Source: Pilimelia columellifera (lineage in GTDB: Bacteria; Actinomycetota; Actinomycetes; Mycobacteriales; Micromonosporaceae). From it: a stretch of DNA of 64,000 nt. Location: the NCBI RefSeq assembly GCF_039532605.1, contig NZ_BAAARY010000012.1:1-64000 (forward strand), read 5' to 3'. The position numbers and the translations under genes were made by a program. The notes beneath the pieces are model-generated. The model was given only the letters and a program-made list of their open reading frames with translations. It was not told the DNA's origin and ran no database searches. Positions within the stretch are counted from its first letter, which is position 1, and every line of letters starts with the position of its first letter. This document shows positions 16,654 to 25,975 of the stretch, one piece after another.

Positions 16654-19600
16654 CGGGACGTCCTTTCGGCGATCAGACGACGGCGCTGTCCCCGGCTGCG
16701 GGCAGCGTGCAGCGGGTCGTCCGACACAGATGGCGGGGCGGGGGCAGACGGCAAGGCGGGGACAGGCGCCGGTGCGGGGGCAGGTGGTGCGAACGGGGCA
16801 GGCTCTGCGACGGAGGCAGGTGGTGGGGCGGGCCTTTCGGCCGTGGCGAGGTGAGCGGCGGCGGCGCGGATGCTCGGGTGGGCGAACAGATCGAGGACCG
16901 ACAGTCGGGGGGCTGCGGCCCGCAGCCGCTGGTGCAGGGTGACGAGGGTGAGGGAGGTGGCGCCGCACTCGAAGAACGAGCGGGCCGGGTCGAGGCTCAT
17001 CGCCGGCACGTTCAGCAGGTCCGCCAGCGTGGTAGTGATCCGTTCCTCCCAGATGGCCCGTGCGGCCGCCGGGGGAGCGCCCCGTGGCGGTGACCCGGCG
17101 GCCCCGCGACTGTCGGGGGTCATGACCGGCCGGTTCGGAGGCCCGTCAGCCGGTCCGTTCTCGTTCGCCGCGGCCAGGTCGCGGCTCGCCAGCGACGCCG
17201 GGTCGGCCTGCGGCCAGGACGCCGGTTCGGTGAGGGTGAGGAGCAGCTCGCGGTAGGCGGTGAACAGGCCGTCGAGGTAGCCGGCCGGGAAGGCGGCCTC
17301 CACCGCGTCCCAGTTGACCCGAAGTTCCCCGCCCGCCTCGAACACCTGGCAGTCGAGCACCACGTGCGGTGTCTGGCTGATCGCGTAGACCGTCTCGCCG
17401 AACCCGGCCAGCAGCTGCGAGGCGTCGACCGCCGCGCCGCCGCCGTCCACGGTGCTACCCAGGCCGCTGGAGAAGACCACCGGCAACACGACCTGCCGAC
17501 CCCGGTGCGCGGTCAGCTGCCGCAGCACCTCGTTGCCGTGCACACCGTGCGGTCCAGTCGTGTGCTCCAGGTCGCGCAGGAGCCGGTCGCCCAGCGCGCG
17601 GGCCCGGTCGGCGAGCAGCGGGTCGTCGCCGTCGACGTCGACGAGCGCGGTGGAGGTGTAGTCGCCGACGACGCCGGCATGGCCGGGCGGACGGTCGAAT
17701 GTGGTCACCACCACGGTCCCGGCCGGCTGACCGGTGCCGGCGCGCAGCACGTCCGCGAACGCGGTCAGCAGCGCCGCCGCTGGCGTCGCCCCGTGGGCGG
17801 CGGCGTTGCCGCGCAGCGCGGACCATTGACCGGGGGTCAAAACGGTACGGCGCCGGTTGAACCGGACCCGGCCGCGGCCCGGCGGTCGGATCGGCAGCCG
17901 AGGGCCGTCAGGAAGGCTGCCGGCGCGGTCGCGCCAGTAGACTTCGGCAGCCTGCCGGCGGGGGTCGGCGGCCGTCGCCGCCACGGTGGCGGTCCAGTCG
18001 GCGAAGGTGGCGGCGGGGCCGGGCGGCAGGGTCGCCGGGTCGTCGTAGGCGCGGATCAGTTCGTCGGCGAGGATGGCGGCGCTGCGGGCGTCACAGAAGA
18101 TCAGGTCCAGTCCGAGGTGGATGCGCCACCGTCGGGATCCCAACCGGGTCGCGGCCACGTGCAGGGTGGCCTCGCCGGTGGGGTCGACGATCCGGTGTGA
18201 ACGTTCCCGGCGGAGGCCCTCCAGCTGTGCTGACTGCTCCGCCGGCTGGCGCCCCGACAGGTCGATCACGGTCAGCTCTCCGCCGCCGGCCGCCTGCACC
18301 TGCTGACGGGTGTCGGCGGTCACGACCGCGCGCAGCATCGGATGCCGGGCGACCACCGTGGCCAGGGCCTGGCGCAGCCGGTCGATGTCGAGGTCGTCGC
18401 GTTCGACCTCGGTGTAGTAGTGCGGAGCGACCGGGTCGCCGAGCCAGTGGTCGGCCCGTCCGACCAGATACGCCAGCTGCATCTCGGTCAGCGGGAAGGA
18501 GGCGGTGGGGGTGACCGCGGGGGTTCGGGGCCGCCCATCGAGCCGCATCTCGACGAGGGCGGGGCCGTCGGCGATCCTGGCCTGCGGCGGAGGCAGCCCG
18601 GCGCGCCTGGCCTGTTCGCTGACGGCGTCGAGCCAGTCCCCGGCGGCGCGCAACGCATCCGGCAGCGACCGGTCCGGATCCGCGCCGAGGCGCAACGTCA
18701 GGTGCAGCCCGTCGGGCGGCAGCGGCAGCCCGACTCTGTCGTCGGGCGGCATAGCCGGGCGGGTGGCTGCCGGCGTTTCAGCCGGCCGGGGCGCGCCGTC
18801 CACTGTGCTGGGGCGGCCTGCTGGCGCGACGCTGTCGAGCAGCGCGGTGATGCTCGGCGCGGCGGTGAGATCAGCGAAGGCCGGCCGCTGACCGGTGAGG
18901 TCCTCGATCAGATTGGCCAGCCGGACGACCTCCAGGGAGGTCGCGCCGGCCGGAATCAGCGCGAGGCCGAAGTCAGCCGTGCCGAGCATGTCGAGCAGCG
19001 CCGCCTCCATCGCCCCACGGACGCCGGGCGCCGCCGAGCCGGCCGCCACCGAGCCGGCCGCCACCGAGTTTGGCGCCGCGGGCCTGAGCTCCGCCTGGAC
19101 GGCCGGAACCGAGTCGCCCGGGACTGATCCGCCCGGGGACGGCGCCGACCCGTTGGGCGCAGTCGCGCCGAACGGGTCGGGTAGCGCCCGGTGGTCGATC
19201 TTGCCGTTGTCCGTGACGGGCAGCGCCTTGAGCAGCACGAACCGGCTCGGCACCAGGTAGTCGGGCAGCTGCTGCGCCAGGTCCCGGGCGAGAGTCCGCT
19301 CGGCGTCGGGCAGCGCACCGTGCAACGAGACGTGGGCCACCAGCCGGGGCCGCCCGTCCGGGCCGGGGAGCGCGGAGGCGACGGCCTGCCGGACGGCCGG
19401 GTGCCGGACCAGCGCGGCCTCCACGTCACCGAGCTCGATCCGGTGCCCGCGCACCTTGACCTGCCGGTCGGTCCGACCCAGGAACTCGATGTTGCCGTCC
19501 ACGCGCCACCGACCCAGGTCGCCGGTGTGGTACAGGCGCTCGCCGAGCACCGGGTGGACGGCGAACCGGGCGGCGGTCTGCTCGGCGTCGCCCAGGTACC

Positions 19601-22328
19601 CGTCGGCGAGGCCGTCACCGGCGATGAACAGCTCACCCGTCCGGCCCACCGGGCACGGCGCGCCCGCCGGGTCCAGGATGTAGAAGAACTGCCCGCGCAG
19701 CGGCCGGCCGTACGGGATGCTCGACCAGCGAGGGTCGACCTCGCCGATCGGGTAGGTGATCGACCAGATCGCGGCCTCGGTGGCCCCGCCGAGGCTGACC
19801 ACCTCGGCGCCGGGAGCCAGCGCGCGGATCCGGTCGGGCATCGCCACCGGGATCCAGTCGCCGGAGAGCAGCACGAGGCGCAGGCCGCGCAGCGCCGCAG
19901 CGGCGGCCGGATCACCTTCGGCGTACTCCACCAGCATCTCCAGCAGCGCCGGAGCGGTGTTCCAGACGGTGACTCCGTGCTGCGCGACCAGCTGGCACCA
20001 GTGCTGGGGGTCGCGCTGGCGCGCCGGATCCGGCAGGACCAGCGCGCCGCCGGCGCCGAGCACGCCGAAGATGTCGTATACCGACAGGTCGAAGCTCAGC
20101 GCCGACAGCCCCAGCACCCGGTCGCCCGGTCCGACCCGGTGCCGCGTGGTGATGTCGTCGATGGTGGCGCGGGCGGCGCCATGGCTGACGGCCACGCCCT
20201 TGGGCACGCCGGTCGAGCCGGAGGTGAAGATCGCGTAGGCGCGTTGGGTCGGATCACCCACGGAGGCCGCCAGCTCGACGGCGGCGTGCTCGCCCACTGT
20301 CACGGTGGTCAGCCCCGGCGGAAGCACGGCCGGCGCGTCCGGGTCGATGACGGCCCGTCGGATTCCGGCCCGTCGGCAGACCGCCTCGATCCGCGCCGCC
20401 GGCCAGGCCGGATCCACCGGAACGTACGCCGCCCCCGCGTCGAGCACGCCGAGCACTGCCGCGATCTGGTCCGGGCATTTGGGCAGAGCGACGAGCACCG
20501 GCTCCGCGGCCGCCACCCCCGCGGCGCGCAGCGCGGCCGCGACGGCGCCGGCGCGGCCGGCGAGGTCAGCGTGGCTCCATGGCGGCCCTCCGCCGAGCAC
20601 CGCCGGCGCGTGCGGGGCCCGGGCGGCCACCGCACGCGCCGGGTCGTGCAGCAGCGGTCCGGCGTGCGGATAGGGGGTTGGCTCGGGCGACTGTCGTGGC
20701 TGGAAGGTGGGGTCCCAGCCCAGGTCCGGCGCCCGCCACGGCGCGTCGGTGGCGGCGAGCGCGGTGAGCAGTCGGTGGTGGGCGTCGGCTAGGCCGTCGA
20801 CGTACCCCTCGGGAAAGGCGCGCACCACCGCGTCCCAGCAGATGCGGAGTTCGCCGCCCTCTTCCCAGACGAGGTGGTCCAGCGCCACCTGCGGTGTCTG
20901 GGAGACGCCGTACACCTCCTCGCCGAGCCACTCCGCACCGTCGGTCGGCAGTCCCACGCCGGAGGTGAACACGACGGGAAAGCCGGCCCCGGCGGTGGCG
21001 GGCAGGTCGCGCAGGACCTCCACGCCGGTCACGCCGGTGTGGTCCAGGGCCGCCCAGAACCGGGCGTTGACGTCAGTGGCGTAGTCGGCGAAGGGAGCGC
21101 CCGGCTCAGCCGCGGGCAGCCCCACCAGGGCGGTGCTGGTGAAGTCGCCGACGATGTCGTCCGCCCCGGGCACGTCGGGGCGGTCGTAGACGGTGGTGTT
21201 GAGAGTGAACGGGCCATCGGCGCCCCATCGCGCCAGCGCCAGCCCCAGCGCCGCGAGCAGGGTGGCGGTGGTGGAGATGCCGTGCCGGTTCGCCGTGGCC
21301 CGCAGTCGCGCCCACGCGGCGGCGTCGAGCCGGCGGCTGTGCCGGGCGAAGCGCGCGCCGGTGAGCGTCTCCGGCAGCGCGGCGTACGGCAGGTCCGGCG
21401 CTGGCGGCAGCAACGGCCCCTGCCCGCGCCACCACGCCAGATCCCGGTCGTGGCGGGCGCGCTCGGCCGGATCGGCTGCCCGCCGACGGACCACGTCCAG
21501 GAAGGTCAGCGGAGCGGCGGGCAGGTCGGTCTCCGGCGCGGCGACCAGCTGGCCCCACTGCCGTAGCAGCAGCCGCCAGCTGGCGAAGTCCAGGATCAGC
21601 ACGTCGAATCCGACGAAGAGCCGGGTACGGCCGTCGGGGCACAGTGCGGCGTGCAGGTCGAACAGCGGCCACTGGTCGGTCGGCAGGAGCTGGTGCGAGC
21701 GCTGCTGACGCAGCTCCGCCAGTGCGGCGGCCGCCTCCTCGGGTGTGGCATGGCGCAGGTCGGTGCGCCCGATGCGCCACCGGGGCACTCGGGCGGCTAC
21801 CCGCTGGCGGCCGTCCCGGCCGACGGTGGCGCGCAGCATCGGATGCCGCTGGACGAGTCGATTCCACGCCTCCTCCAGCGCCGCGAGGTCGGTTTCGGGG
21901 TCGGCGGGGCGCCGGTCGTACTCGTGGTACCAGAACGTCGCGACGCCGCCCAGCGGCAGTCCAGCTTCCCGGCCCGCCCAGTAGGCGGCCTGGACCGGGG
22001 TCAGTGGCGCGCAGTCGGGTTCGCCCGGGCCGACCGGATCCGCGCCGGGCCCCGCCGCCGGCGCGGTGGCGGGGGCGGCGTTGTCGGCGGTGGGATCGGC
22101 GAGGGCGGCCACCAGGTCGCCGACGGTGCGGTGCCCGAGCAGCGCGGTGAGCGGCAGCGTGACGCCGGTGCGCTCGGCGAGGTCGCGGCGTAGCCGGACG
22201 GCGGTGAGGGACTCCAGCCCGAGCGCGGCCAGCGGGGTGTCGAGGGTGATGTCCCCGGTCGTGCCGGCGAGCTGACGGGCGATGGCGTCGCGCACCACCG
22301 CGCCGGCGGTGTCTCGGTCGGTAGGCAT
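16650..22328 (-). CDS. NRPS of the HMWP2 type: ArCP-Cy-A(Cys)-PCP-Cy-PCP
   Basis: A 1892-residue synthetase; ATG 22328 has an excellent GGAGGAC site. Domains: carrier 5-80 (Ser40 in LGLES), Cy1 105-530 (D242, D247, S250; T455; D484), A 540-1050 (FTSGSTGVPKG at 701-711, NGKID at 1041). The A-domain pocket reads D747 L748 Y751 N790 L820 S822 L846 I854 W855 K1043, the known cysteine code. PCP1 (Ser1131) is followed by a 60-residue linker of unknown role, Cy2 1270-1705 (D1408, D1413, S1416; Ser for Thr at 1620; D1659) and PCP2 (Ser1792). A Pro/Ala-rich tail may dock to the next synthase. The family forms aryl-thiazoline-thiazoline chains. Unlike HMWP2, no epimerase or methyltransferase is inserted in the A domain. 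The lone A domain probably charges every Cys carrier in both synthases. Confidence 0.92.
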   Translation of the reverse strand: MPTDRDTAGAVVRDAIARQLAGTTGDITLDTPLAALGLESLTAVRLRRDLAERTGVTLPLTALLGHRTVGDLVAALADPTADNAAPATAPAAGPGADPVGPGEPDCAPLTPVQAAYWAGREAGLPLGGVATFWYHEYDRRPADPETDLAALEEAWNRLVQRHPMLRATVGRDGRQRVAARVPRWRIGRTDLRHATPEEAAAALAELRQQRSHQLLPTDQWPLFDLHAALCPDGRTRLFVGFDVLILDFASWRLLLRQWGQLVAAPETDLPAAPLTFLDVVRRRAADPAERARHDRDLAWWRGQGPLLPPAPDLPYAALPETLTGARFARHSRRLDAAAWARLRATANRHGISTTATLLAALGLALARWGADGPFTLNTTVYDRPDVPGADDIVGDFTSTALVGLPAAEPGAPFADYATDVNARFWAALDHTGVTGVEVLRDLPATAGAGFPVVFTSGVGLPTDGAEWLGEEVYGVSQTPQVALDHLVWEEGGELRICWDAVVRAFPEGYVDGLADAHHRLLTALAATDAPWRAPDLGWDPTFQPRQSPEPTPYPHAGPLLHDPARAVAARAPHAPAVLGGGPPWSHADLAGRAGAVAAALRAAGVAAAEPVLVALPKCPDQIAAVLGVLDAGAAYVPVDPAWPAARIEAVCRRAGIRRAVIDPDAPAVLPPGLTTVTVGEHAAVELAASVGDPTQRAYAIFTSGSTGVPKGVAVSHGAARATIDDITTRHRVGPGDRVLGLSALSFDLSVYDIFGVLGAGGALVLPDPARQRDPQHWCQLVAQHGVTVWNTAPALLEMLVEYAEGDPAAAAALRGLRLVLLSGDWIPVAMPDRIRALAPGAEVVSLGGATEAAIWSITYPIGEVDPRWSSIPYGRPLRGQFFYILDPAGAPCPVGRTGELFIAGDGLADGYLGDAEQTAARFAVHPVLGERLYHTGDLGRWRVDGNIEFLGRTDRQVKVRGHRIELGDVEAALVRHPAVRQAVASALPGPDGRPRLVAHVSLHGALPDAERTLARDLAQQLPDYLVPSRFVLLKALPVTDNGKIDHRALPDPFGATAPNGSAPSPGGSVPGDSVPAVQAELRPAAPNSVAAGSVAAGSAAPGVRGAMEAALLDMLGTADFGLALIPAGATSLEVVRLANLIEDLTGQRPAFADLTAAPSITALLDSVAPAGRPSTVDGAPRPAETPAATRPAMPPDDRVGLPLPPDGLHLTLRLGADPDRSLPDALRAAGDWLDAVSEQARRAGLPPPQARIADGPALVEMRLDGRPRTPAVTPTASFPLTEMQLAYLVGRADHWLGDPVAPHYYTEVERDDLDIDRLRQALATVVARHPMLRAVVTADTRQQVQAAGGGELTVIDLSGRQPAEQSAQLEGLRRERSHRIVDPTGEATLHVAATRLGSRRWRIHLGLDLIFCDARSAAILADELIRAYDDPATLPPGPAATFADWTATVAATAADPRRQAAEVYWRDRAGSLPDGPRLPIRPPGRGRVRFNRRRTVLTPGQWSALRGNAAAHGATPAAALLTAFADVLRAGTGQPAGTVVVTTFDRPPGHAGVVGDYTSTALVDVDGDDPLLADRARALGDRLLRDLEHTTGPHGVHGNEVLRQLTAHRGRQVVLPVVFSSGLGSTVDGGGAAVDASQLLAGFGETVYAISQTPHVVLDCQVFEAGGELRVNWDAVEAAFPAGYLDGLFTAYRELLLTLTEPASWPQADPASLASRDLAAANENGPADGPPNRPVMTPDSRGAAGSPPRGAPPAAARAIWEERITTTLADLLNVPAMSLDPARSFFECGATSLTLVTLHQRLRAAAPRLSVLDLFAHPSIRAAAAHLATAERPAPPPASVAEPAPFAPPAPAPAPVPALPSAPAPPSVSDDPLHAARSRGQRRRLIAERTSR
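19036..19065 (-). repeat. 15-bp perfect tandem duplication in an interdomain linker
   Basis: Two copies of a 15-base unit (19036-19050 and 19051-19065) encode the repeated VAAGS steps in the linker between the A domain and PCP1. It is in frame and so changes only linker length. Confidence 0.85.
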
Positions 22329-22478
22329 GAGGTCCTCCGCTGGCAGGGGAGAGTCGACATATCAAAGCTTGACAATGTGGAGAGTCCGGAGTCTGCCTAT
22401 ATTGGAAATCAAAGTCAACAGTGCGCTACGCTCGCCCGATTCACCAGCTGAGTTGGCCAGAAGAGACGAGGTGGTCAC
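22329..22478. promoter_or_regulatory. Divergent regulatory region between synthase and transporter operons
   Basis: This 150-bp gap is the only AT-rich stretch in the cluster and must drive both the leftward synthase operon and the rightward transporter operon. Two related elements, ATCAAAGCTTGACA (from 22361) and ATCAAAGTCAACA (from 22408), lie 47 bp apart and are candidates for a shared regulator. A TTGACA at 22369 lacks a well-spaced -10 for the plus strand. I could not recognise a canonical IdeR/DmdR or Zur box. Confidence 0.5.
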
Positions 22479-24221
22479 GTGGGCATCAGCCTCTGGGCCG
22501 TCGCGCGCCCGGTACGGGTGCGACTGGTGGCTGCGTTGGTGTTCCAGTTCGTCGCCGCCGTCGCCTCGGTCGTGCCGCTCATCGCCGCGGTCGAGCTGGC
22601 CGCCGCCATCCTCGGGGCCCGCGACAGCCGACACGGGGCGTACGCCGTCGTGGTGGCCGTCGCCGGCCTCGCCGTCCGGGTGGCCGCCGGCGCCGCCGCC
22701 ACCGCGCTGGCCCACCACGCCGACGGCGACCTCCAATGGGGACTGCGCCGTGACCTCGCCCGGCGCCTGGGCCAGTTGCCGTTGGGTTGGCTGACCGGTC
22801 AGGGCGCCGGCCGGGTGAAGAAGGCGGTGATCGACGACGTGGGCGCGTTGCACCACGCGGTCGCCCACGCCAGCCTTGACCTGGTGACCGCCGCCACCGC
22901 GCCGCTGGTCGCCGGCTGTTACCTGCTGACGACCAGCCCGGAGCTGGCGGCCGCGCTGGCCCTGCCGCTCGCCGCGGGCCTGTGGCTGCACCGGCGGGCG
23001 ACGAGCCTGGCCGCCGCCCGGATGCCGCAGTTCCAGACAGCCACAGCCCAGCTCAACGCCGCCACCGTCGAGTTCGTCCACGGCATCGCCGTGGTCAAGA
23101 CCTTCGGCACGGTCGGCCAGGCCCCGCAGGCGTTCCGGCGGGCCGCCGACGGCTACGCCGCCTTCGTCCGAGACTGGGCGCGGCAGGTGACCCGCCCGGC
23201 AGCCGTAGCGGAGGCGGTGCTCTCCGCGCCGGTGCTGCTGCTGGTCGTCCTCACGGCCGGGACGGCGCTACTGGCCGCCGGCCGCGTCGACGGCGTGGAG
23301 CTGATGGCGTTCGCGCTGCTCGGCCCGGGTCTGACGGCGCCGCTGCTGGCGCTCGGGTACGGCAGGGAGGAGATTCGGGCCGCGCGCTGCGCCGCCCAGC
23401 AACTGGCCGAGCTGCACGCCCAGCCGCCAATGCCGGTATCGGCGTCGGCGCCGCCGCCACCCGGCCGGGCCCCCGCGGTGGAGCTGCGAGGCGTGTCCTT
23501 CTCCTACGACGGTCTCCGCGACGCCCTCGACGGCATCGACCTGGAACTCGCGCCCGGCGCCCTGACCGCCCTGGTCGGTCGGTCCGGCAGCGGCAAGAGC
23601 ACACTGGCGGCCCTGGTGGCCCGCTTCCACGATCCTGACGCCGGGCAGGTGCTGGTCGACGGATACGACGTCCGCGAGTTGCCGAGCGCCGAGCTGTACC
23701 GACGGGTCGGTTTCGTGCTCCAGCAGACCCACCTGCTGCGCGCCACCGTCCGGGACAACATCCGCCTGGCCCGACCCGACGCCGACGACGCGGCGGTGGT
23801 CGCGGCGGCCCGGGCGGCGGCGATCCACGACCGCATCACCGCCCTGCCGGCCGGCTACGACACGACGCTCGGGGAGGGCGTCTCCCTCTCCGGCGGAGAA
23901 GCGCAGCGGATCGGCATCGCCCGGGTGCTCCTTGCCGACCCGCCCATCCTGGTGCTGGACGAGGCGACCGCCCACATCGACCCGGACGCCGAGACCGCCG
24001 TCCAACACGCGGTCGGGGCCCTCGTCGGCGGGCGGACCGTTCTGGTGGTCGCACACCGGCTGCGCACCGTCACCCGCGCCGACCAGATCGTCGTCCTGGC
24101 CGACGGCCGTATCGCCGAGCGCGGCCGGCACGCCGACCTGCTCGTCGCGGATGGTCCGTACGCCGCGCTCTGGCGGGCGCAGCACCCCGCCGGTCGGCTC
24201 GCCATCGGAGCGGCCCGGTGA
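22479..24221 (+). CDS. YbtP/IrtA-like ABC transporter, fused TMD-NBD
   Basis: 580 residues from GTG 22479. Six transmembrane helices occupy residues 1-300. The ATPase follows with GRSGSGKST (about 366), Q-loop VLQQTHL, signature LSGGEAQR (about 469), Walker B ILVLDEAT (about 489) and the His switch VVAHR. Exporter-fold half-transporters of this kind next to a yersiniabactin-like synthetase correspond to YbtP/YbtQ or IrtA/IrtB, which import metal-metallophore complexes across the inner membrane despite their exporter fold. There is no FAD-binding siderophore-interacting domain, unlike IrtA. The stop overlaps the GTG of its partner (GTGA), so they form a heterodimer pair. Import is inferred from context; export cannot be excluded. 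Confidence 0.85.
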   Translation: MGISLWAVARPVRVRLVAALVFQFVAAVASVVPLIAAVELAAAILGARDSRHGAYAVVVAVAGLAVRVAAGAAATALAHHADGDLQWGLRRDLARRLGQLPLGWLTGQGAGRVKKAVIDDVGALHHAVAHASLDLVTAATAPLVAGCYLLTTSPELAAALALPLAAGLWLHRRATSLAAARMPQFQTATAQLNAATVEFVHGIAVVKTFGTVGQAPQAFRRAADGYAAFVRDWARQVTRPAAVAEAVLSAPVLLLVVLTAGTALLAAGRVDGVELMAFALLGPGLTAPLLALGYGREEIRAARCAAQQLAELHAQPPMPVSASAPPPPGRAPAVELRGVSFSYDGLRDALDGIDLELAPGALTALVGRSGSGKSTLAALVARFHDPDAGQVLVDGYDVRELPSAELYRRVGFVLQQTHLLRATVRDNIRLARPDADDAAVVAAARAAAIHDRITALPAGYDTTLGEGVSLSGGEAQRIGIARVLLADPPILVLDEATAHIDPDAETAVQHAVGALVGGRTVLVVAHRLRTVTRADQIVVLADGRIAERGRHADLLVADGPYAALWRAQHPAGRLAIGAAR

Positions 24222-25975
24222 TCCGTCGCCTGCTGGCCGCGCTACCGCGGGCGGACCGCCGGCGGCTGCGGGTCGGCGTGGCGCTGACCGTCATCTCGGC
24301 GCTGGCTCAGGGCGCGGCGTACGCCCTGGCGGTGCCCGTCCTGCGGGAACTGCTCGCCGGACGCCCCGCCGCGGCCTGGGCGCCGCTGGGGTGGCTGGCC
24401 GGGGCAGCCGCTGCGTACGCGTTGGCGCACGTCGCGGCCACCGTCTACGGCCGCCGGACCGGCTACGCGCTCGCCCGCACGCTGCTGCACCGGATGGGCA
24501 ACCAGGTCAGCGGACTGCCGCTGGGCTGGTTCACCCCCCGCCGTAGCGGCGAGCTGGCCCAGCTGGCCACCCGCGACATCATGACGATCATGAGCGCACC
24601 GGGCCACCTGCTCGGCCCGGTGCTCACCGCGTTCGTCACCCCCGCCGCCGTCGCGGTCGTCCTGTGCCTGCTGGACTGGCGGCTCGGTGTCGCCGCTGTC
24701 GCCGTCGCTCCGGTGATCGTCGCGTCCTACTGGTGGACCGGCGCGGTGGTACGGCGGACCGAGCGGGCCGCCGCCGCGGCGGCGGCCGAGTCGGCGGCCC
24801 GGGTCGTGGAGTTCGCCACCGTGCTGCCGGCGCTGCGCGCCGCCGGCCGTTCCGACGACGGGCTGGCCTCGCTGGAGGTCGCTCTGAGCGAGCAGCGCGC
24901 CGCCGGGCGGGCGATGGCCCGTCGGGCGCTGCCGGCAGTCGCGGGGTTCGCCGTCGCCGTCCAGGCGGCGCTCACCGCGGTTCTGGTCGTCGCCACGGTG
25001 CTCGGCCTGGGCGGTCGGCTGGACGCCGGGACGGCGTTGGCGGCGCTGGTCCTGGCCGCGCGCTGCACCGAGCCGATGCTGGTGGCGGCGCAGCTCGGCG
25101 CGGCCGTCCGGATGGCCGGCAACGCCCTGGACCGGGTCGCCGCGCTGCTTGCCACGCCAGCGCTGCCGGCGCCCCGACGGCCACAACGCATCCATGGCGA
25201 CGACATCGTCTTCACCGATGTGCGGATGATCTTCGGCGAGACCCGGGCGCTGGACGGGGTGTCCTTCACCATTCCGGCCGGGGGGCGCACGGCGCTCGTC
25301 GGCCCCTCCGGCGCCGGCAAGAGCACCGTCGCCGCGTTGATCGCCCGTTTCCACGACCCGGACGCCGGCACAGTCCGTATCGGCGGCGCCGATCTGCGGG
25401 AGGTGCCCACCCCGGAGCTGATGGCCCGGCTGTCGCTGGTCTTCCAGGACGTGTACCTGTTCGAGGGCACCCTGTGGGACAACATCGCCGTCGGCCGCCC
25501 GGATGCCGAGGCGCCCGCAGTGCGCGCCGCCGCGGCCGACGCCCGCGTCGACGAGATCGCCCGGCGGTTGCCGCAGGGTTTCGACACGCCGGTCGGCCCG
25601 GGCGGGGCGCTGCTCTCGGGCGGCGAACGTCAGCGGGTGTCGCTGGCCCGGGCCCTGCTGGCCGACTCCCCGATCGTGGTGCTGGACGAGGCCACCGCCG
25701 CCCTCGACGCCGAGAACGAGGCCGCGGTGACAGCGGCGGTCGAGCGGTTCACCGCCGGCCGGACCGTGGTGGTCATCGCGCACCGGCTCGAAACGATCCG
25801 CAACGCCGACCAGATCCTGTTCCTCGACGCCGGCCGGATCGTGGAGCGGGGCGCCCACGACGCCCTGCTGGCCGCCGGCGGCCGCTACGCGGGTTTCTGC
25901 GCCCAGCTTGCCGAAGCGGCAGGGTGGCAACTGCGCGCCGTCACCGCGGATCCGGCAGCCCCGGCGCCACAGTGA
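24218..25975 (+). CDS. YbtQ/IrtB-like ABC transporter, fused TMD-NBD
   Basis: 585 residues from GTG 24218, overlapping its partner gene by four bases. The N-terminal half has six helices. The ATPase carries GPSGAGKST (about 361), VFQDVYLFEGTLWDNI, signature LSGGERQR (about 466), IVVLDEAT (about 485) and the switch VIAHR. Both ATP sites of the pair look intact. The 3' end overlaps the convergent methyltransferase gene by 35 bp, with no room for a separate terminator. Confidence 0.85.
   Translation: MIRRLLAALPRADRRRLRVGVALTVISALAQGAAYALAVPVLRELLAGRPAAAWAPLGWLAGAAAAYALAHVAATVYGRRTGYALARTLLHRMGNQVSGLPLGWFTPRRSGELAQLATRDIMTIMSAPGHLLGPVLTAFVTPAAVAVVLCLLDWRLGVAAVAVAPVIVASYWWTGAVVRRTERAAAAAAAESAARVVEFATVLPALRAAGRSDDGLASLEVALSEQRAAGRAMARRALPAVAGFAVAVQAALTAVLVVATVLGLGGRLDAGTALAALVLAARCTEPMLVAAQLGAAVRMAGNALDRVAALLATPALPAPRRPQRIHGDDIVFTDVRMIFGETRALDGVSFTIPAGGRTALVGPSGAGKSTVAALIARFHDPDAGTVRIGGADLREVPTPELMARLSLVFQDVYLFEGTLWDNIAVGRPDAEAPAVRAAAADARVDEIARRLPQGFDTPVGPGGALLSGGERQRVSLARALLADSPIVVLDEATAALDAENEAAVTAAVERFTAGRTVVVIAHRLETIRNADQILFLDAGRIVERGAHDALLAAGGRYAGFCAQLAEAAGWQLRAVTADPAAPAPQ

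Noticed and set aside
16654..16968. N-terminal extension of the hybrid synthase by 105 codons
   Set aside because: The extension is Arg/Pro/Cys-rich and overlaps the NRPS C-terminus. ATG 16653 has a Shine-Dalgarno and leads directly into the KS domain.
22369..22403. TTGACA/TATATT promoter for the transporter operon
   Set aside because: The spacing is 23 bp, too long for a sigma-70 type promoter.
22329..22478. IdeR/DmdR iron box or Zur box
   Set aside because: Neither a TTAGGTTAGGCT-type dyad nor a TGAAAATNATTTTCA-type dyad could be found by eye.
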